From positions 1 to 64,000 of the forward strand of contig JAKFVC010000008.1 of assembly GCA_021732415.1 (NCBI GenBank): a stretch of DNA of 64,000 nt, written 5' to 3'. The notes beneath the pieces are model-generated. The model did no database searches. It was not told the origin of the DNA and worked only from the letters and a program-made list of their open reading frames with translations. This document shows positions 47,159-56,605 of this stretch, one piece after another (position 1 is the stretch's first letter; each line of letters starts with the position of its first letter). The translations under genes and the position numbers were made by a program. This DNA comes from Planctomycetaceae bacterium. Its GTDB lineage: Bacteria; Planctomycetota; Planctomycetia; Planctomycetales; Planctomycetaceae.

Positions 47159-48301
47159 ATGGCAGGCTGGTTTTCACGCGTATTGCAGGGGAGCGAACCG
47201 GCCGAGGCCGAGCCGGTGGAGTTTTCGCTGACCTGCCGCTGTGGGAATACCGTCACCGGGATCCGCGGGCAACGGATGCACGTGGCCGTCTGTCGCGAGT
47301 GTCGCTATCAAATCTGTGTCCTGCCGGTCAGCCCCTATCCCCGGCCCAAAGTCCGCACGCCAAAGAAGAAGCCTCCCAAGCCCGTCCTGAAGCGCGAAGT
47401 CGCCGATGAAGAAGAAGTGCGGACTCCGCCGCCGATTCCCAAGCGGGGATCGCAACGTGAGGGGAAAGCCAAGCAGGCCGAGCCAGCATCCAAGAAATCG
47501 ACTCGAACAGATTCGAAGCCATCCCAGGCCGCCCCTCGTGAGCCACAATTTACCGCGCAACGCAGCCCGATTGTGACTCCGTTAAGGCTGATTGCCGTCG
47601 GGATGCTGGGAGTCGTGACGCTGGCGGGATGGTGGGTGGCGCACCGTCGGGCCGTGGGGCAGGCAGTGGTGACATTTGCGGAAGCGTCCAAGGCCGGTCG
47701 GACAGCTCTGGCGGGATCGGATTTCGACTCGGCCGATCTGCAATTGCAACGAGCGGTCACCGCGCTAGACTTGCTGGGGCGCGACGACCGGGAAGCTCGG
47801 CAGGTCCGGCAATTGGCACGCGAAGCGGCTGCCGCTCATGGTCTGTCATTGAGCGGTCTGTTCGAGCTGATCAGCGACGTTCGCGGCGCGCGAAAGATCT
47901 CGCCCGCCAATTGGCAGCAATCGATCAAGCAGAGTCACGAGGGTCGCTGGTTTCTGCTGGAGACGAATGCTCTGCAGCTTACCACCGGCGATCCGCCCCA
48001 ATGGCGATTTTCCGTGCCCCTGATACCGGGGGCCGAACCGCTGCAGATTAGCGGTGACCTGGCGGCCTGGTCTCGAGTGCTGGGCTCGACGCCCCCGACC
48101 CACGTGATTCTGGCCGGGCAATTGGAAGACGTTCGCCCCTTGGGAAATGGCACGGATCAAGGGCTGGAAATTGTCCTGAAGAAGGAATCACTGTGCCTCT
48201 GGACCAATGCGGACGTGTATTCGACTTTGGGCGGAACCCTGGATGAAAGCAGTCGGACAACGTTGAAGATACAAGGTCAGCTACTGGGGATTACCGAATG
48301 A
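47159..48301 (+). CDS. Membrane protein with N-terminal zinc ribbon, unknown function
   Basis: A 380-aa protein I do not recognise. Residues 26-52 form a zinc ribbon (CRCG...CREC). A basic, Pro/Lys-rich linker (about 60-140) leads to one membrane helix (about 143-162, LRLIAVGMLGVVTLAGWWVA). The outer domain starts with an Ala-rich helical stretch resembling a TPR-like hairpin (about 170-215) and continues as a beta-rich region. The ribbon, linker and helix layout recalls the ExbD-like protein at 33670. The stop codon overlaps the next start (ATGA), so translation is coupled and the two products probably work together. Confidence 0.7.
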   Translation: MAGWFSRVLQGSEPAEAEPVEFSLTCRCGNTVTGIRGQRMHVAVCRECRYQICVLPVSPYPRPKVRTPKKKPPKPVLKREVADEEEVRTPPPIPKRGSQREGKAKQAEPASKKSTRTDSKPSQAAPREPQFTAQRSPIVTPLRLIAVGMLGVVTLAGWWVAHRRAVGQAVVTFAEASKAGRTALAGSDFDSADLQLQRAVTALDLLGRDDREARQVRQLAREAAAAHGLSLSGLFELISDVRGARKISPANWQQSIKQSHEGRWFLLETNALQLTTGDPPQWRFSVPLIPGAEPLQISGDLAAWSRVLGSTPPTHVILAGQLEDVRPLGNGTDQGLEIVLKKESLCLWTNADVYSTLGGTLDESSRTTLKIQGQLLGITE

Positions 48302-49836
48302 GTGAAAACCAGAAAGTAGCCTTCACGCTCCGGCTCGGGCTCATCCTTGTCTGCTGCCTTTGTTTGCCGCAATCATTGTCGGCCGCCGGGCGCGTCTTCC
48401 CCGTCCAGGAATTCGAAGAAGTTCGGGACCGTTGGGTCGGACTGGAAACCACGGTGGAAGGTCGGCGGCAGGCGTACGATGACACGTTGATCAAGCTCAA
48501 GAATTCCACGGTCACCTTCAAGCCCCTGACGAAGCCCCCCAAGTTGGAACGTCGCGGGGCCAATTTGCGGCTGACGGGAACGCTGGAGAAGGTCGACTCG
48601 AAGTTCGTGTTTCAAGTGAAGACGGTGGAAGAAGTTCCCAACGATCTCGAACAGTACGAGGTTCGTGAACGGGACATCAAACGGACCGAACCGGCCCAAT
48701 GGTATGCCCTGGCGGCCTGGGTCGAAGGGCGCGGCAAGTTCTATGACGACTCGGTGCTGCTGGAGAAAGCCCAGGATTGCAAACGTAAAGGCTTCGACAT
48801 CGAACGCCGGCAATTAACCGCTGAGGACCATCGGGCACGGATGGCGTTGGCCGTTCGTTCGACCGAATTGGGGGTGCCCGACACCGTGCGTCAGGAACTG
48901 GTCCATGATGCCTATGTCCTGCGTCGCAAGGCAATCCTCGAGAAACCCGAACAGGCCGCGGAAGATCAGCTCGTGACCGACATGGAGCAGGATCTGCCGG
49001 GGGCGACGACTCCGTTGAAGGTCGACAATCCGGCACTGCGGCAGCGTTATCTCCTGGATCCGCAAACGGTCTATGCCGAGACCAAAGCCCCCGAGCGGCC
49101 GACGCTGCATCGCCTGCTGTGGAGCAGTCTGGCACTGGCCCGGCTGGAACGGCAACTGTCGCCCGATTTTCAGAACGGGTTTGAGATTGCCGAGAAGATC
49201 GACGAACAACTGCCCGAGTTTCATTCCAAGGCGGAAACCTACCGCGACAAAGTTCTGGAACGCCGGGCGCTGAATGTCGAGAATATGACTCGGGGGGAAG
49301 TGCTGAAGCTGCGGCAGGATTACGTCGACCGCAAACAGCCCCGGCTGGGAGAAATCGCGATCGAGGCCTGGCTGAGATCGAAACAGAAGCGCCTGGCTGG
49401 CGACGACATTGAAGGTTTAATGAGTCTCGCCGATCAATACGAAGAGCTACTGAAACAGCCTCAAACCAAGCTGCGATTGATCCGCCAGGCGGCCGAATTG
49501 CATCCCGGGTCGGCCGAATTGGTCGAGCGCATGAACAAGCTGGGATATCGGCGCAACGGCGACAAGTGGATCACGGACGCGGAATTCCGAGCGATTCCAC
49601 AAGGCCGCCTGGAGCAGGCGTTGCAGGATGGCCGCGTGGAAATCGGCATGACGGCGAAACAAGTCCAACGCAGCCTGGGAGTTCCCGCCACAACCACACG
49701 CATCGCGGCCCGCGGCATCGTCAACGAGATCTGGAGTTATCAAAGCCCCGGGAGTGCTCAGCCGTTGATGATTTACTTGATTCGTCGGTTGCCGGCGGCG
49801 GAAAGTACGGTGGTGGGGGTGGACAAGTTGCCGTAA
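48298..49836 (+). CDS. Secreted helical protein with BamE-like C-terminus, unknown function
   Basis: A 512-aa protein with a Sec signal peptide (hydrophobic LRLGLILVCCLCLPQSLSAA, cleavage near residue 30). The body is charged and largely helical, rich in Glu, Arg and Leu. Near the C-terminus GMTAKQVQRSLGVPATTTR, followed by EIWSYQ, resembles the BamE/SmpA fold (GMTxxQVxxxLGxP...W.Y). The start overlaps the previous stop by 4 nt. No family name can be given; the pair may be planctomycete-specific. Confidence 0.7.
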   Translation: MSENQKVAFTLRLGLILVCCLCLPQSLSAAGRVFPVQEFEEVRDRWVGLETTVEGRRQAYDDTLIKLKNSTVTFKPLTKPPKLERRGANLRLTGTLEKVDSKFVFQVKTVEEVPNDLEQYEVRERDIKRTEPAQWYALAAWVEGRGKFYDDSVLLEKAQDCKRKGFDIERRQLTAEDHRARMALAVRSTELGVPDTVRQELVHDAYVLRRKAILEKPEQAAEDQLVTDMEQDLPGATTPLKVDNPALRQRYLLDPQTVYAETKAPERPTLHRLLWSSLALARLERQLSPDFQNGFEIAEKIDEQLPEFHSKAETYRDKVLERRALNVENMTRGEVLKLRQDYVDRKQPRLGEIAIEAWLRSKQKRLAGDDIEGLMSLADQYEELLKQPQTKLRLIRQAAELHPGSAELVERMNKLGYRRNGDKWITDAEFRAIPQGRLEQALQDGRVEIGMTAKQVQRSLGVPATTTRIAARGIVNEIWSYQSPGSAQPLMIYLIRRLPAAESTVVGVDKLP

Positions 49837-49841
49837 GCGGC

Positions 49842-49972
49842 AAATGACTAATGTCTAATGACTAATACCTAAAAGGAGTTGCGTTGCGACTTCATTTGAG
49901 AAATTGGTACACAAATCCCTTGCGCTTGATCGCCTCCTTTTAGACATTAGGCAATTAGACATTAGGCATTTC
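49842..49972. repeat. Inverted repeat, TTAGACATTAGGC type
   Basis: Arms about 49842-49880 and 49935-49972 are imperfect complements made of CTAATGTCTAATGACTAAT-like units and CTTTTAG. It fills the gap between the BamE-like gene and the radical SAM gene. Confidence 0.7.
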
Positions 49973-50053
49973 CCTCAATCAGTCGAGTCACAGCCACAGT
50001 TGTGGTAGAATCCATTGGCTCAGTATTTCGAATTTCATCGGAGAGACCGTCTC

Positions 50054-51253
50054 ATGGCGTTTGTGATTCCGCGCGTGGCTTACCGAGTGGCGACCGAGAT
50101 CTCGCCGCGACTGGCGATGAAAGCGGCTTATCTGCTGTGCTACAAGGGAATGCGCGCCGTCTGGGCCTATAAGCGACGTCTGCGCAATAATGAACTCTAT
50201 CCCCCGTTCATGTTTATTGCGCTCACCAACAAGTGCAACCTGCGCTGTCATGGCTGCTGGGTCGAGAAGGAAGGAATCGGCTACTACCTGCCCGAGGATG
50301 AGCTCGACACGATCATCACCGAGGGCAAGAAACAGAAGGCGCATTACTACACGCTGCTGGGTGGCGAGCCGATGGTGTACCCCAAGCTGCTCGACATTTT
50401 CGCCAAGCACCGCGATTGCTACTTCCAGGTCATCACGAACGGCATGCTGTTCAACGAGGCCAACGTTAAGCGGTTGCGTGAACTCGGCAATGTGACCCCG
50501 TTGATCAGCATCGACGGCAATGAGGAGAACAACGACAAGCGCCGCGGTGCCGGTGTGTTTGCCGCGGCCGAGCAGGGAATGCGACTGCTCCAGAAGAACA
50601 AGATCATCTTCGGGACGGCGTGTACCATCACTGGCCAGAACATGGATGAAGTCCTGTCGGACGAGTACCTGCAATGGTTCATCGATCGCGGAGCCATGTA
50701 TATTTGGTACTACGTCTATCGTCCGATGGGTGCCGAGCCGCATACCGAATACTGCGTCTCGAAAGAGCAGCTGATTGAGATCCGCAAACGCTTGCTCAGA
50801 CAGCGGAAGAAGCATCCGATCTTCATCATCGACACCTACTGGACGGCCAAAGGCGAAGCCTTCTGCCCCGCAGCGACCGGCCTGGGCTTCCACGTGAATC
50901 CGCGTGGCGGTGTTGAGATCTGTCCCGCATTGTCGTTCGCTCGTGATACGATCAAGGACAACGGCGGCGACCTGTTTAAGACAATCAACGAGAGCGAGTT
51001 CCTCCGCGGCTTCCAGAGTTTCGTGAAGGATCGCACCAAGGGCTGTGTGATTCTGGAAAGTCCGGTCGAGTTGAAGAACTACATCTCGGACATGGGCGCC
51101 AAGGATTTTTCGACCCGCGATGCTTACGCGGAGCTCGGGGCCTGCACACCTCGTTCGAGCCACCATCTGCCAGGTGAGGAGATTCCCGAAGACTACTGGC
51201 TGTATCGGTTCCTGAAGAGCCAGGTGTTCTTTGGGATGGGGGCTGCGGGGTAG
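50054..51253 (+). CDS. Radical SAM protein
   Basis: A 399-aa predicted radical SAM enzyme. ATG 50054 has GGAGAG about 10 nt upstream; the frame is open to 50015. The cluster motif CNLRCHGC gives Cys61, Cys65 and Cys68 (CxxxCxxC). GGEPMVYPKL is the GGE motif for SAM binding. Later Cys in AFCPAATG, EICPAL and KGCVI could bind a second cluster, as in SPASM-type enzymes. The N-terminal 40 residues are hydrophobic and basic and may associate with the membrane. It precedes the SGNH hydrolase gene by 16 nt, so the two form an operon. The substrate is unknown. Confidence 0.85.
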   Translation: MAFVIPRVAYRVATEISPRLAMKAAYLLCYKGMRAVWAYKRRLRNNELYPPFMFIALTNKCNLRCHGCWVEKEGIGYYLPEDELDTIITEGKKQKAHYYTLLGGEPMVYPKLLDIFAKHRDCYFQVITNGMLFNEANVKRLRELGNVTPLISIDGNEENNDKRRGAGVFAAAEQGMRLLQKNKIIFGTACTITGQNMDEVLSDEYLQWFIDRGAMYIWYYVYRPMGAEPHTEYCVSKEQLIEIRKRLLRQRKKHPIFIIDTYWTAKGEAFCPAATGLGFHVNPRGGVEICPALSFARDTIKDNGGDLFKTINESEFLRGFQSFVKDRTKGCVILESPVELKNYISDMGAKDFSTRDAYAELGACTPRSSHHLPGEEIPEDYWLYRFLKSQVFFGMGAAG

Positions 51254-51269
51254 TCGTTGATCGCTCATC

Positions 51270-52634
51270 ATGCCTGCTAGCAAACTGTCCGCATTACCGG
51301 TCCGCCGGGCGACGCTGCTCCTGGCGGGGCTCGTGGCGGCGTTCGTGCCTGTGATGCAGGCGCTGGCCGATCACACGCTGCCTCAACTTAGCAAAGCGGC
51401 CTTGGCGGGCGTGTGCCTGGGAGTGCTGCTTGCCGGTCTCTGCCTGTTGCCGCGGAAGGTAAATCTCTTGCTGCTCTTGATGAGTGGCATGGGCCTGCTG
51501 ACGCTGGGCTTGGCGGAAATCGGCTGCAGTGTGTTCATGTCGCCAGTCTCGTCATCGATTTATGACTGGGACGACCGGACGATATATCACACGGTACCGA
51601 ACTCGAAAAAGAACTATCGGCGAACTTCGATCAACGGCGGACAGACATCGACGGTCTCCATCAATAGCTTGGGTTTTCGCGGCCCGGAGATTCCAGAAAC
51701 AGCGACCGAGCCACGGATCATCGTGTACGGCGACTCGTTCATCGAAGCGGAATACTCGCAATTCGAACAGACGTTTTGCGAGCGATTACGCGAGGATCTC
51801 AAACAGCAAACCGGGAAGTCGGTCGGCGTCATCAACGCGGGCACGAATGGGTTTGGCCCCGATCAATTGCTATTGCGTATGGAAACCGAACTGCCTCGAT
51901 TGAAGCCACAAGCGGTTGTGCTCTCGCTGTTCGCTGATAACGATTGTGGCGATCTGTTGCGGAACAAATTGTTTCGCCTGGATGCGGAGGGGAACCTCGT
52001 CGCCAACACCTGGAGTCGAGCCCCTGACTGCCAGCATCCCGGCAGCCGTGGCCGTTACGAACCGACGCTATGGAAGCTGGCCCGAAACGCGATTCGGGGC
52101 CTGCAGTCGCGTGGTGGCGTGGTCGAATCCTATATGGAACGCTGGCGACTGCAATGCCTCGCCGAGTACGACGAATACATCACCAAGGGCGATTCCGTCG
52201 TTCACGATCTGCAGGCGGATCATTATGATGCCGACATCAGCCTGACGCCGGGGTGTGAGTCAGCGAAATACAAACAGCGTTTATTTGCTCGCATTTTGGA
52301 ACGCATTCACCAAGTCTGCAAACAGAACCAGACCCAACTATTGGTGATGGTCATCCCCTCACCAGGCGATCTAATTGAAGACTACGATTTCTGCCAGATT
52401 GATCGTGAAAAATATCCCGATTACGAGCCGCAGGCCTTGAGTAAGCTCTTCGCCGATGCCGCACGAGAACAACAATTGCCCGTGGTCAATCTGTTCGATC
52501 CCTTTTCGAAATCGGACGCCCAGCGGCTGTATTTTCGCGGCGGCGATAATCATTGGAACGATGAGGGACAGAAACTCGCGGCGGAGATTGTGGCGCCGGT
52601 GGTTAGCAGGATAATTAACTCGGCGGGAGATTGA
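51270..52634 (+). CDS. Membrane-anchored SGNH/GDSL-type hydrolase
   Basis: A 454-aa protein with three hydrophobic segments near the N-terminus (about 14-34, 44-60, 66-88), then a soluble domain. IIVYGDSFIEAEYS (Ser156) is the GDS block, GTNGFGPDQ supplies the block III Asn, and GGDNHWNDEGQKLAAE near the C-terminus gives the DxxH-type catalytic His. These fit an esterase or acyltransferase-associated SGNH fold of the AlgX/AlgJ kind, acting outside the membrane. It follows the radical SAM gene by 16 nt. Joint modification of an envelope lipid or glycan is a guess from context only. Confidence 0.82.
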   Translation: MPASKLSALPVRRATLLLAGLVAAFVPVMQALADHTLPQLSKAALAGVCLGVLLAGLCLLPRKVNLLLLLMSGMGLLTLGLAEIGCSVFMSPVSSSIYDWDDRTIYHTVPNSKKNYRRTSINGGQTSTVSINSLGFRGPEIPETATEPRIIVYGDSFIEAEYSQFEQTFCERLREDLKQQTGKSVGVINAGTNGFGPDQLLLRMETELPRLKPQAVVLSLFADNDCGDLLRNKLFRLDAEGNLVANTWSRAPDCQHPGSRGRYEPTLWKLARNAIRGLQSRGGVVESYMERWRLQCLAEYDEYITKGDSVVHDLQADHYDADISLTPGCESAKYKQRLFARILERIHQVCKQNQTQLLVMVIPSPGDLIEDYDFCQIDREKYPDYEPQALSKLFADAAREQQLPVVNLFDPFSKSDAQRLYFRGGDNHWNDEGQKLAAEIVAPVVSRIINSAGD

Positions 52635-52695
52635 ATCCCTAGGATAGCGGTGTTGCCGTCGACTTTTCATCTTGAGACTGGAAGTGTTGAGACTC

Positions 52696-53853
52696 ATGGC
52701 AGTCAATCAATCCTCAAAAATGCCCCTCTGGCTCAGCGTGTTGGTAGCGGGCTTGTTCGTCGTCGGAGCCTTCTGGATTGGCAATTCCCAGACTGTTTCC
52801 AACAGCAAGAAGAATTCCGCCGGGGAAGACGTTGCCACTCCCACTGCTCCTGCGTTAGCGAAGACGACTGCCCAGCGGCGACCCGAAGATGCCGCACTGA
52901 TTGTTAGGGAACCGGGAAAGACACCGCCCGGAATGGCGTGGATCCCGGGTGGAGTCACTCTGATTGGCAACGCCGAAGGTGAGCACGAAGACGAGCGGGC
53001 CGAACACGAAGTCGCGCTCGATGGTTTCTGGATGGATGCGACCGAAGTCACCAATCGTGACTTCCAGAAATTCGTTCAAGTGACCAAGTATGTGACTCTG
53101 GCGGAAAAGACTCCGACTGCGGCAGACTTGCCGGGCGTCGATTTCAGTCAGATCGATCCGGAGAACCTCAAGCCGGGTTCGATCTGCTTCACCTATCAAT
53201 ACACCGGGAAAAAAATCGACAAAAGTCATCACCAGTGGCCATATCAACTGTGGGGCTACGTCAAAGGTGCCAACTGGGCTCATCCCGATGGGCCCGATTC
53301 CAACGTCGCCGACAAGCTCGATCATCCCGTCGTCCATATCAACTGGGACGATGCCACCGCCTATGCGAAGTGGGCAGGAAAACGCTTGCCCACAGAGGCC
53401 GAATGGGAATACGCGGCACATGGCGGCAAGTCCGATTGGGCCTATCCCTGGGGGAACGATCAACTGCCGGCTGGCAAATGGATGCACAACGTCTGGCAGG
53501 GCGAGTTCCCCTACAAGAATGAAAACCTCGACGGCTTCCCGGAATCGTCGCCGGTCAAATCGTTCCCGGCGAATGGCTATGGCCTCTATGACATGTCGGG
53601 CAACGTGTGGGAATGGTGCAGCGACTGGTATCTGCCGGACTACTACGCCTTCAGCCCAAGAAAGAATCCTCAGGGCCCCGACCACAGCCACGATCCGAAT
53701 GAACCCGGCATGCCCAAGCGCGTGCAGCGCGGCGGTTCCTTCATGTGCAACGTCAACTATTGCACCGGCTATCGGATCTCTGCCCGCATGAAGGGCACGC
53801 CCGATAGCGGCCTCAGGCATACGGGGTTTCGCTGCGTGAAATCTGCCCCTTAA
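52696..53853 (+). CDS. Formylglycine-generating enzyme (FGE/SUMF1 family)
   Basis: A 385-aa secreted or membrane-anchored protein; hydrophobic residues 10-30 precede a linker. The FGE domain starts near residue 80 (PPGMAWIPGGVTLIGN). It includes [27 protein letters not shown] and GLYDMSGNVWEWCSDWY. The end reads RGGSFMCNVNYCTGYRISAR: Cys351 and Cys356 match in spacing and context the two active-site Cys of characterised aerobic FGE, and TPDSG...GFRC follows as in FGE. It is thus a good candidate to oxidise sulfatase Cys to formylglycine. The start is ATG 52696, not the TTG at 52672. No canonical sulfatase gene is adjacent, so it presumably serves sulfatases encoded elsewhere. Confidence 0.88.
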   Translation: MAVNQSSKMPLWLSVLVAGLFVVGAFWIGNSQTVSNSKKNSAGEDVATPTAPALAKTTAQRRPEDAALIVREPGKTPPGMAWIPGGVTLIGNAEGEHEDERAEHEVALDGFWMDATEVTNRDFQKFVQVTKYVTLAEKTPTAADLPGVDFSQIDPENLKPGSICFTYQYTGKKIDKSHHQWPYQLWGYVKGANWAHPDGPDSNVADKLDHPVVHINWDDATAYAKWAGKRLPTEAEWEYAAHGGKSDWAYPWGNDQLPAGKWMHNVWQGEFPYKNENLDGFPESSPVKSFPANGYGLYDMSGNVWEWCSDWYLPDYYAFSPRKNPQGPDHSHDPNEPGMPKRVQRGGSFMCNVNYCTGYRISARMKGTPDSGLRHTGFRCVKSAP

Positions 53854-53866
53854 AGAGGGGGATTTC

Positions 53867-53955
53867 TAGCCACAGAAGGACACAGAAGAAACACAGAAAT
53901 AAATCCCTGATTTGCATCTATTTTCTGTGCTTCTTCTGTGTCCTTCTGTGGCTAA
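53867..53955. repeat. Inverted repeat, TAGCCACAGAAGGACACAG family
   Basis: Arms 53867-53899 and 53921-53955 are near-perfect complements in the gap between two convergent genes, where the hairpin may terminate both. Related to 27014-27175. Confidence 0.85.
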
Positions 53956-53969
53956 AAACTTCATAAATT

Positions 53970-55487
53970 TCACCGAGTCCACTTGAGCCAACGTTCGAAC
54001 ATCCGCTTCACGAAGGGAGTCAGACGCGTGCGGTTGTAGGCGTCGCCCAGTTTGCGAATGGCGTCGGCTTGCGTTGGATAGGGATGAATGACACTGGCCA
54101 GCCGCTTAAGTCCCACCTTGCCGGCCATCGCCACGCTGATTTCAGAAATCAAGTCGCCGGCATGGGCGGCAACGATCGTCGCTCCCAGGATCTGGTCCGT
54201 CCCCTGTCGCACGTGGACTTTCACAAATCCCTGCTCTTCGCCGTCCAAAACAGCTCGATCGACTTTGTCGAGCGGCTGGGTGAAGGTGTTGATGGCGATG
54301 CCCTGCTCGCGAGCGGACTGTTCATCCAATCCAACTGCGGCGATCTCCGGCGACGTATACGTGCAACGCGGAATCGTCAGGGCCGAGGCTCGGCCGCGTC
54401 CGTAGAACAGTGTGTTCTGAATGACGATACGGGCCTGGAAATCAGCCGCGTGGGTGAATTTATGAGTCGAACAGACGTCCCCCGCAGCATAGATGCGAGG
54501 ATTCGTCGTGCGGAGCGAATCATTCACCTGAACTCCCTTCCGCGGGTCAAACGCGACGCCCACCCCTTCCAGGTTTAAGCCGTCGACATTCGGTGTTCGC
54601 CCCACGCCGACCAGGATGGCGTCGACTCGAATCTCCTCAGCATGATCGCCAACTCGACATTGCAGGACCTGATCGGGACCATTGCGAAATACCGTTTCGA
54701 CTGTCGCGTTCGCAACCATCTGTACGCCGTCCTGCCGAAAAGCCGCAGCGAGAATCTGCGCCGCTTCCGGATCCTCTTTCGGCAGAATCTGGTCGTATTT
54801 GTCGATCAACCATACCTGCGAACCAAGTCTTGCGAATGCCTGGGCGAGCTCGCAACCAAGCGGCCCGGCACCGATCACGGCCAGTCGCCGCGGTAATTCG
54901 GTGAGATTAAACACGGATTCATTAGTGAGATATCCCACCTCGTCCAAACCGGGCACCGACGGTCGCGTCGCCCGCGCGCCGGTGGCGACGACGGCGCGGC
55001 GATAGTTAAGCGTGCGGTCGCCGACTTGAATCGTATCGGGCGACATGAATCGCCCATCTCCCAGATAGACATCGACTCCCAGACTTTGGAACCGGGCGGC
55101 CGAATCGTGGGCACTCAGGCCTGCTCGCAGTCGTCGCAGCCGCGTCATCAGTTCGGAGAAATCGACTTGCGGGGGCGAGCCAAAACGCAGGCCAAATTCG
55201 CGGCCGCGGCGCATCTCGGCAACACAACGACTCGCACGGAGCAACGCTTTCGATGGGACGCAGCCGACATTCAGACAGTCGCCCCCCATCAGGTCGCGCT
55301 CGATCAGCGCGACTTTGGCCCCTAATCCAGCCGCCCCCGCTGCGGTGATCAATCCCGCCGTGCCAGCCCCGATCACGACCAGGTTATAACGTCCGGTGGG
55401 TTGAGGGTTCACCCAGTCGGACGGATGGACGTGCGACAGAAGTTGCCGATTGAATTCATCCAACGGACTAATGGGGTTCAGCGCCAT
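53970..55487 (-). CDS. Mercuric-reductase-like FAD/NAD(P)-disulfide oxidoreductase
   Basis: A 505-aa cytoplasmic flavoenzyme of the pyridine nucleotide-disulfide reductase class I. The FAD motif VIGAGTAGLITAAGAAGLG is near residue 38. GGDCLNVGCVPSK holds the redox-active Cys71 and Cys76, and LAVIGAGPLGCELAQAF (about 187) binds NAD(P). YAAGDVCS closes the FAD site, and HPYPTQAD near the C-terminus provides the catalytic His. There is no N-terminal HMA domain and no C-terminal Cys pair, so mercury is probably not the substrate. Such genes commonly neighbour TVP38-family genes, as here. No mer operon genes are present. Confidence 0.88.
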   Translation of the reverse strand: MALNPISPLDEFNRQLLSHVHPSDWVNPQPTGRYNLVVIGAGTAGLITAAGAAGLGAKVALIERDLMGGDCLNVGCVPSKALLRASRCVAEMRRGREFGLRFGSPPQVDFSELMTRLRRLRAGLSAHDSAARFQSLGVDVYLGDGRFMSPDTIQVGDRTLNYRRAVVATGARATRPSVPGLDEVGYLTNESVFNLTELPRRLAVIGAGPLGCELAQAFARLGSQVWLIDKYDQILPKEDPEAAQILAAAFRQDGVQMVANATVETVFRNGPDQVLQCRVGDHAEEIRVDAILVGVGRTPNVDGLNLEGVGVAFDPRKGVQVNDSLRTTNPRIYAAGDVCSTHKFTHAADFQARIVIQNTLFYGRGRASALTIPRCTYTSPEIAAVGLDEQSAREQGIAINTFTQPLDKVDRAVLDGEEQGFVKVHVRQGTDQILGATIVAAHAGDLISEISVAMAGKVGLKRLASVIHPYPTQADAIRKLGDAYNRTRLTPFVKRMFERWLKWTR

Positions 55488-55557
55488 TGGTGCCTACGAT
55501 TATGGTGAGATTAAAACCGATGAGTACAACGACAACGCACACGATTGCAAGTCGATG

Positions 55558-55684
55558 GGAGGGCGAGGCTCCCGCCGAGCCTAAGGCGACCGCAGGTCGG
55601 CGTCCGCCGGAGGCATTCGTTCCATGCCTCCTGCGTCCGCCGAGCTAATGCTCGTATTCGGCTCGGCCGGAGCCTCGCCCTCCC
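55558..55684. repeat. Palindrome, GGGAGGGCGAGGCTCC family
   Basis: Arms 55558-55581 and 55661-55684 are imperfect complements, with an inner pair built on GCCTCC/GGAGGC near 55607-55631. It lies between the TVP38 gene and the reductase gene. Confidence 0.8.
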
Positions 55685-55751
55685 GTCATATCGAAATATC
55701 TTTCAAGAGCCCTCCCGGGTGCCATGCGCATCCGACTCAAACATTGGTTAC

Positions 55752-56504
55752 TTATCTATCGGAAGGTCGTATGAATCTTGCGGCAATCTTCTTAACTAAT
55801 AAAGGAAACAATCCTAAGACGGTGAACGCTATTAATAACTGCGGGTTCAAGATCTTAGTCACCGAGGGATTTTTCAGCTCATCGAGTCCCGGTAAAGATG
55901 TCCCGGCGTAAACATACAGCATCGTCCCCGGCAGCATACCGAGCAGACTCACCCACCAAAATGTCCTGACCGAGATCGGGGTCAGCCCCATGCCGGCATT
56001 GACGACGAAAAATGGAACCGCGGGAATTAACCGCAGTGTGAAGAGATAGAATGCTCCTTCACGTTCAAACGCCGCATTGATTCCCGCCAACTGCTGAGCG
56101 AAGCGGTGTTGAATTACATCGCGCAGCAGATACCGGCTCATGAGGAACGCGACGGTGGCCCCGGTCGTGGATGACAGACTGACTAAGATTAACGCCGGCC
56201 AGAAGCCGAACATCCAGCCATAGGCCAGAGTCATGACGGCAGCCCCGGGCAATGACAGGCCGGCGACGACGACATAGAGCACGAACGCTCCGAGATAGAC
56301 TGCAGCAGGATGTTCAATTTGTGCCTGCCGGAGTTGTGTCAGCGCGGCAATGAGAAACTCGAAGATCGCCGAACTGACTTGTCCGATGCCGCCACTTAGT
56401 AGTATGCCCGAGATGGCGACCAACAACACGCATCCCACCGCCGGCAGTAGCCAGCGGCCACGCCGGACGGATGGGGGTTGTGTCGTGTTGTCGGGTTCCG
56501 TCAT
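55752..56504 (-). CDS. TVP38/TMEM64 family membrane protein
   Basis: A 250-aa polytopic membrane protein of the DedA/VTT superfamily. Hydrophobic segments lie about 18-40, 70-90, 95-125, 155-180, 185-205 and 220-245. The signature G-x-x-x-G-x-x-x-F-x-x-S-RYL (GATVAFLMSRYL, about 118) and FTLRLIPAVPFFVVNAGMG (about 155) are the conserved re-entrant loops. DedA-like proteins act in lipid flipping or envelope maintenance; the exact substrate is unknown. AGGA lies 7 nt before the ATG. The reductase gene follows 264 nt downstream on the same strand with a palindrome between, a pairing seen in other genomes. Confidence 0.87.
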   Translation of the reverse strand: MTEPDNTTQPPSVRRGRWLLPAVGCVLLVAISGILLSGGIGQVSSAIFEFLIAALTQLRQAQIEHPAAVYLGAFVLYVVVAGLSLPGAAVMTLAYGWMFGFWPALILVSLSSTTGATVAFLMSRYLLRDVIQHRFAQQLAGINAAFEREGAFYLFTLRLIPAVPFFVVNAGMGLTPISVRTFWWVSLLGMLPGTMLYVYAGTSLPGLDELKNPSVTKILNPQLLIAFTVLGLFPLLVKKIAARFIRPSDR

Positions 56505-56605
56505 TTAGCATTCCTAAGTCCCGACAGGGACGGCATTCGAGCCTGTGACGACACTCCTTAGAAACGCTTACGAAGTCTTACGACTTCTTCTACATGAATT
56601 ATGGC

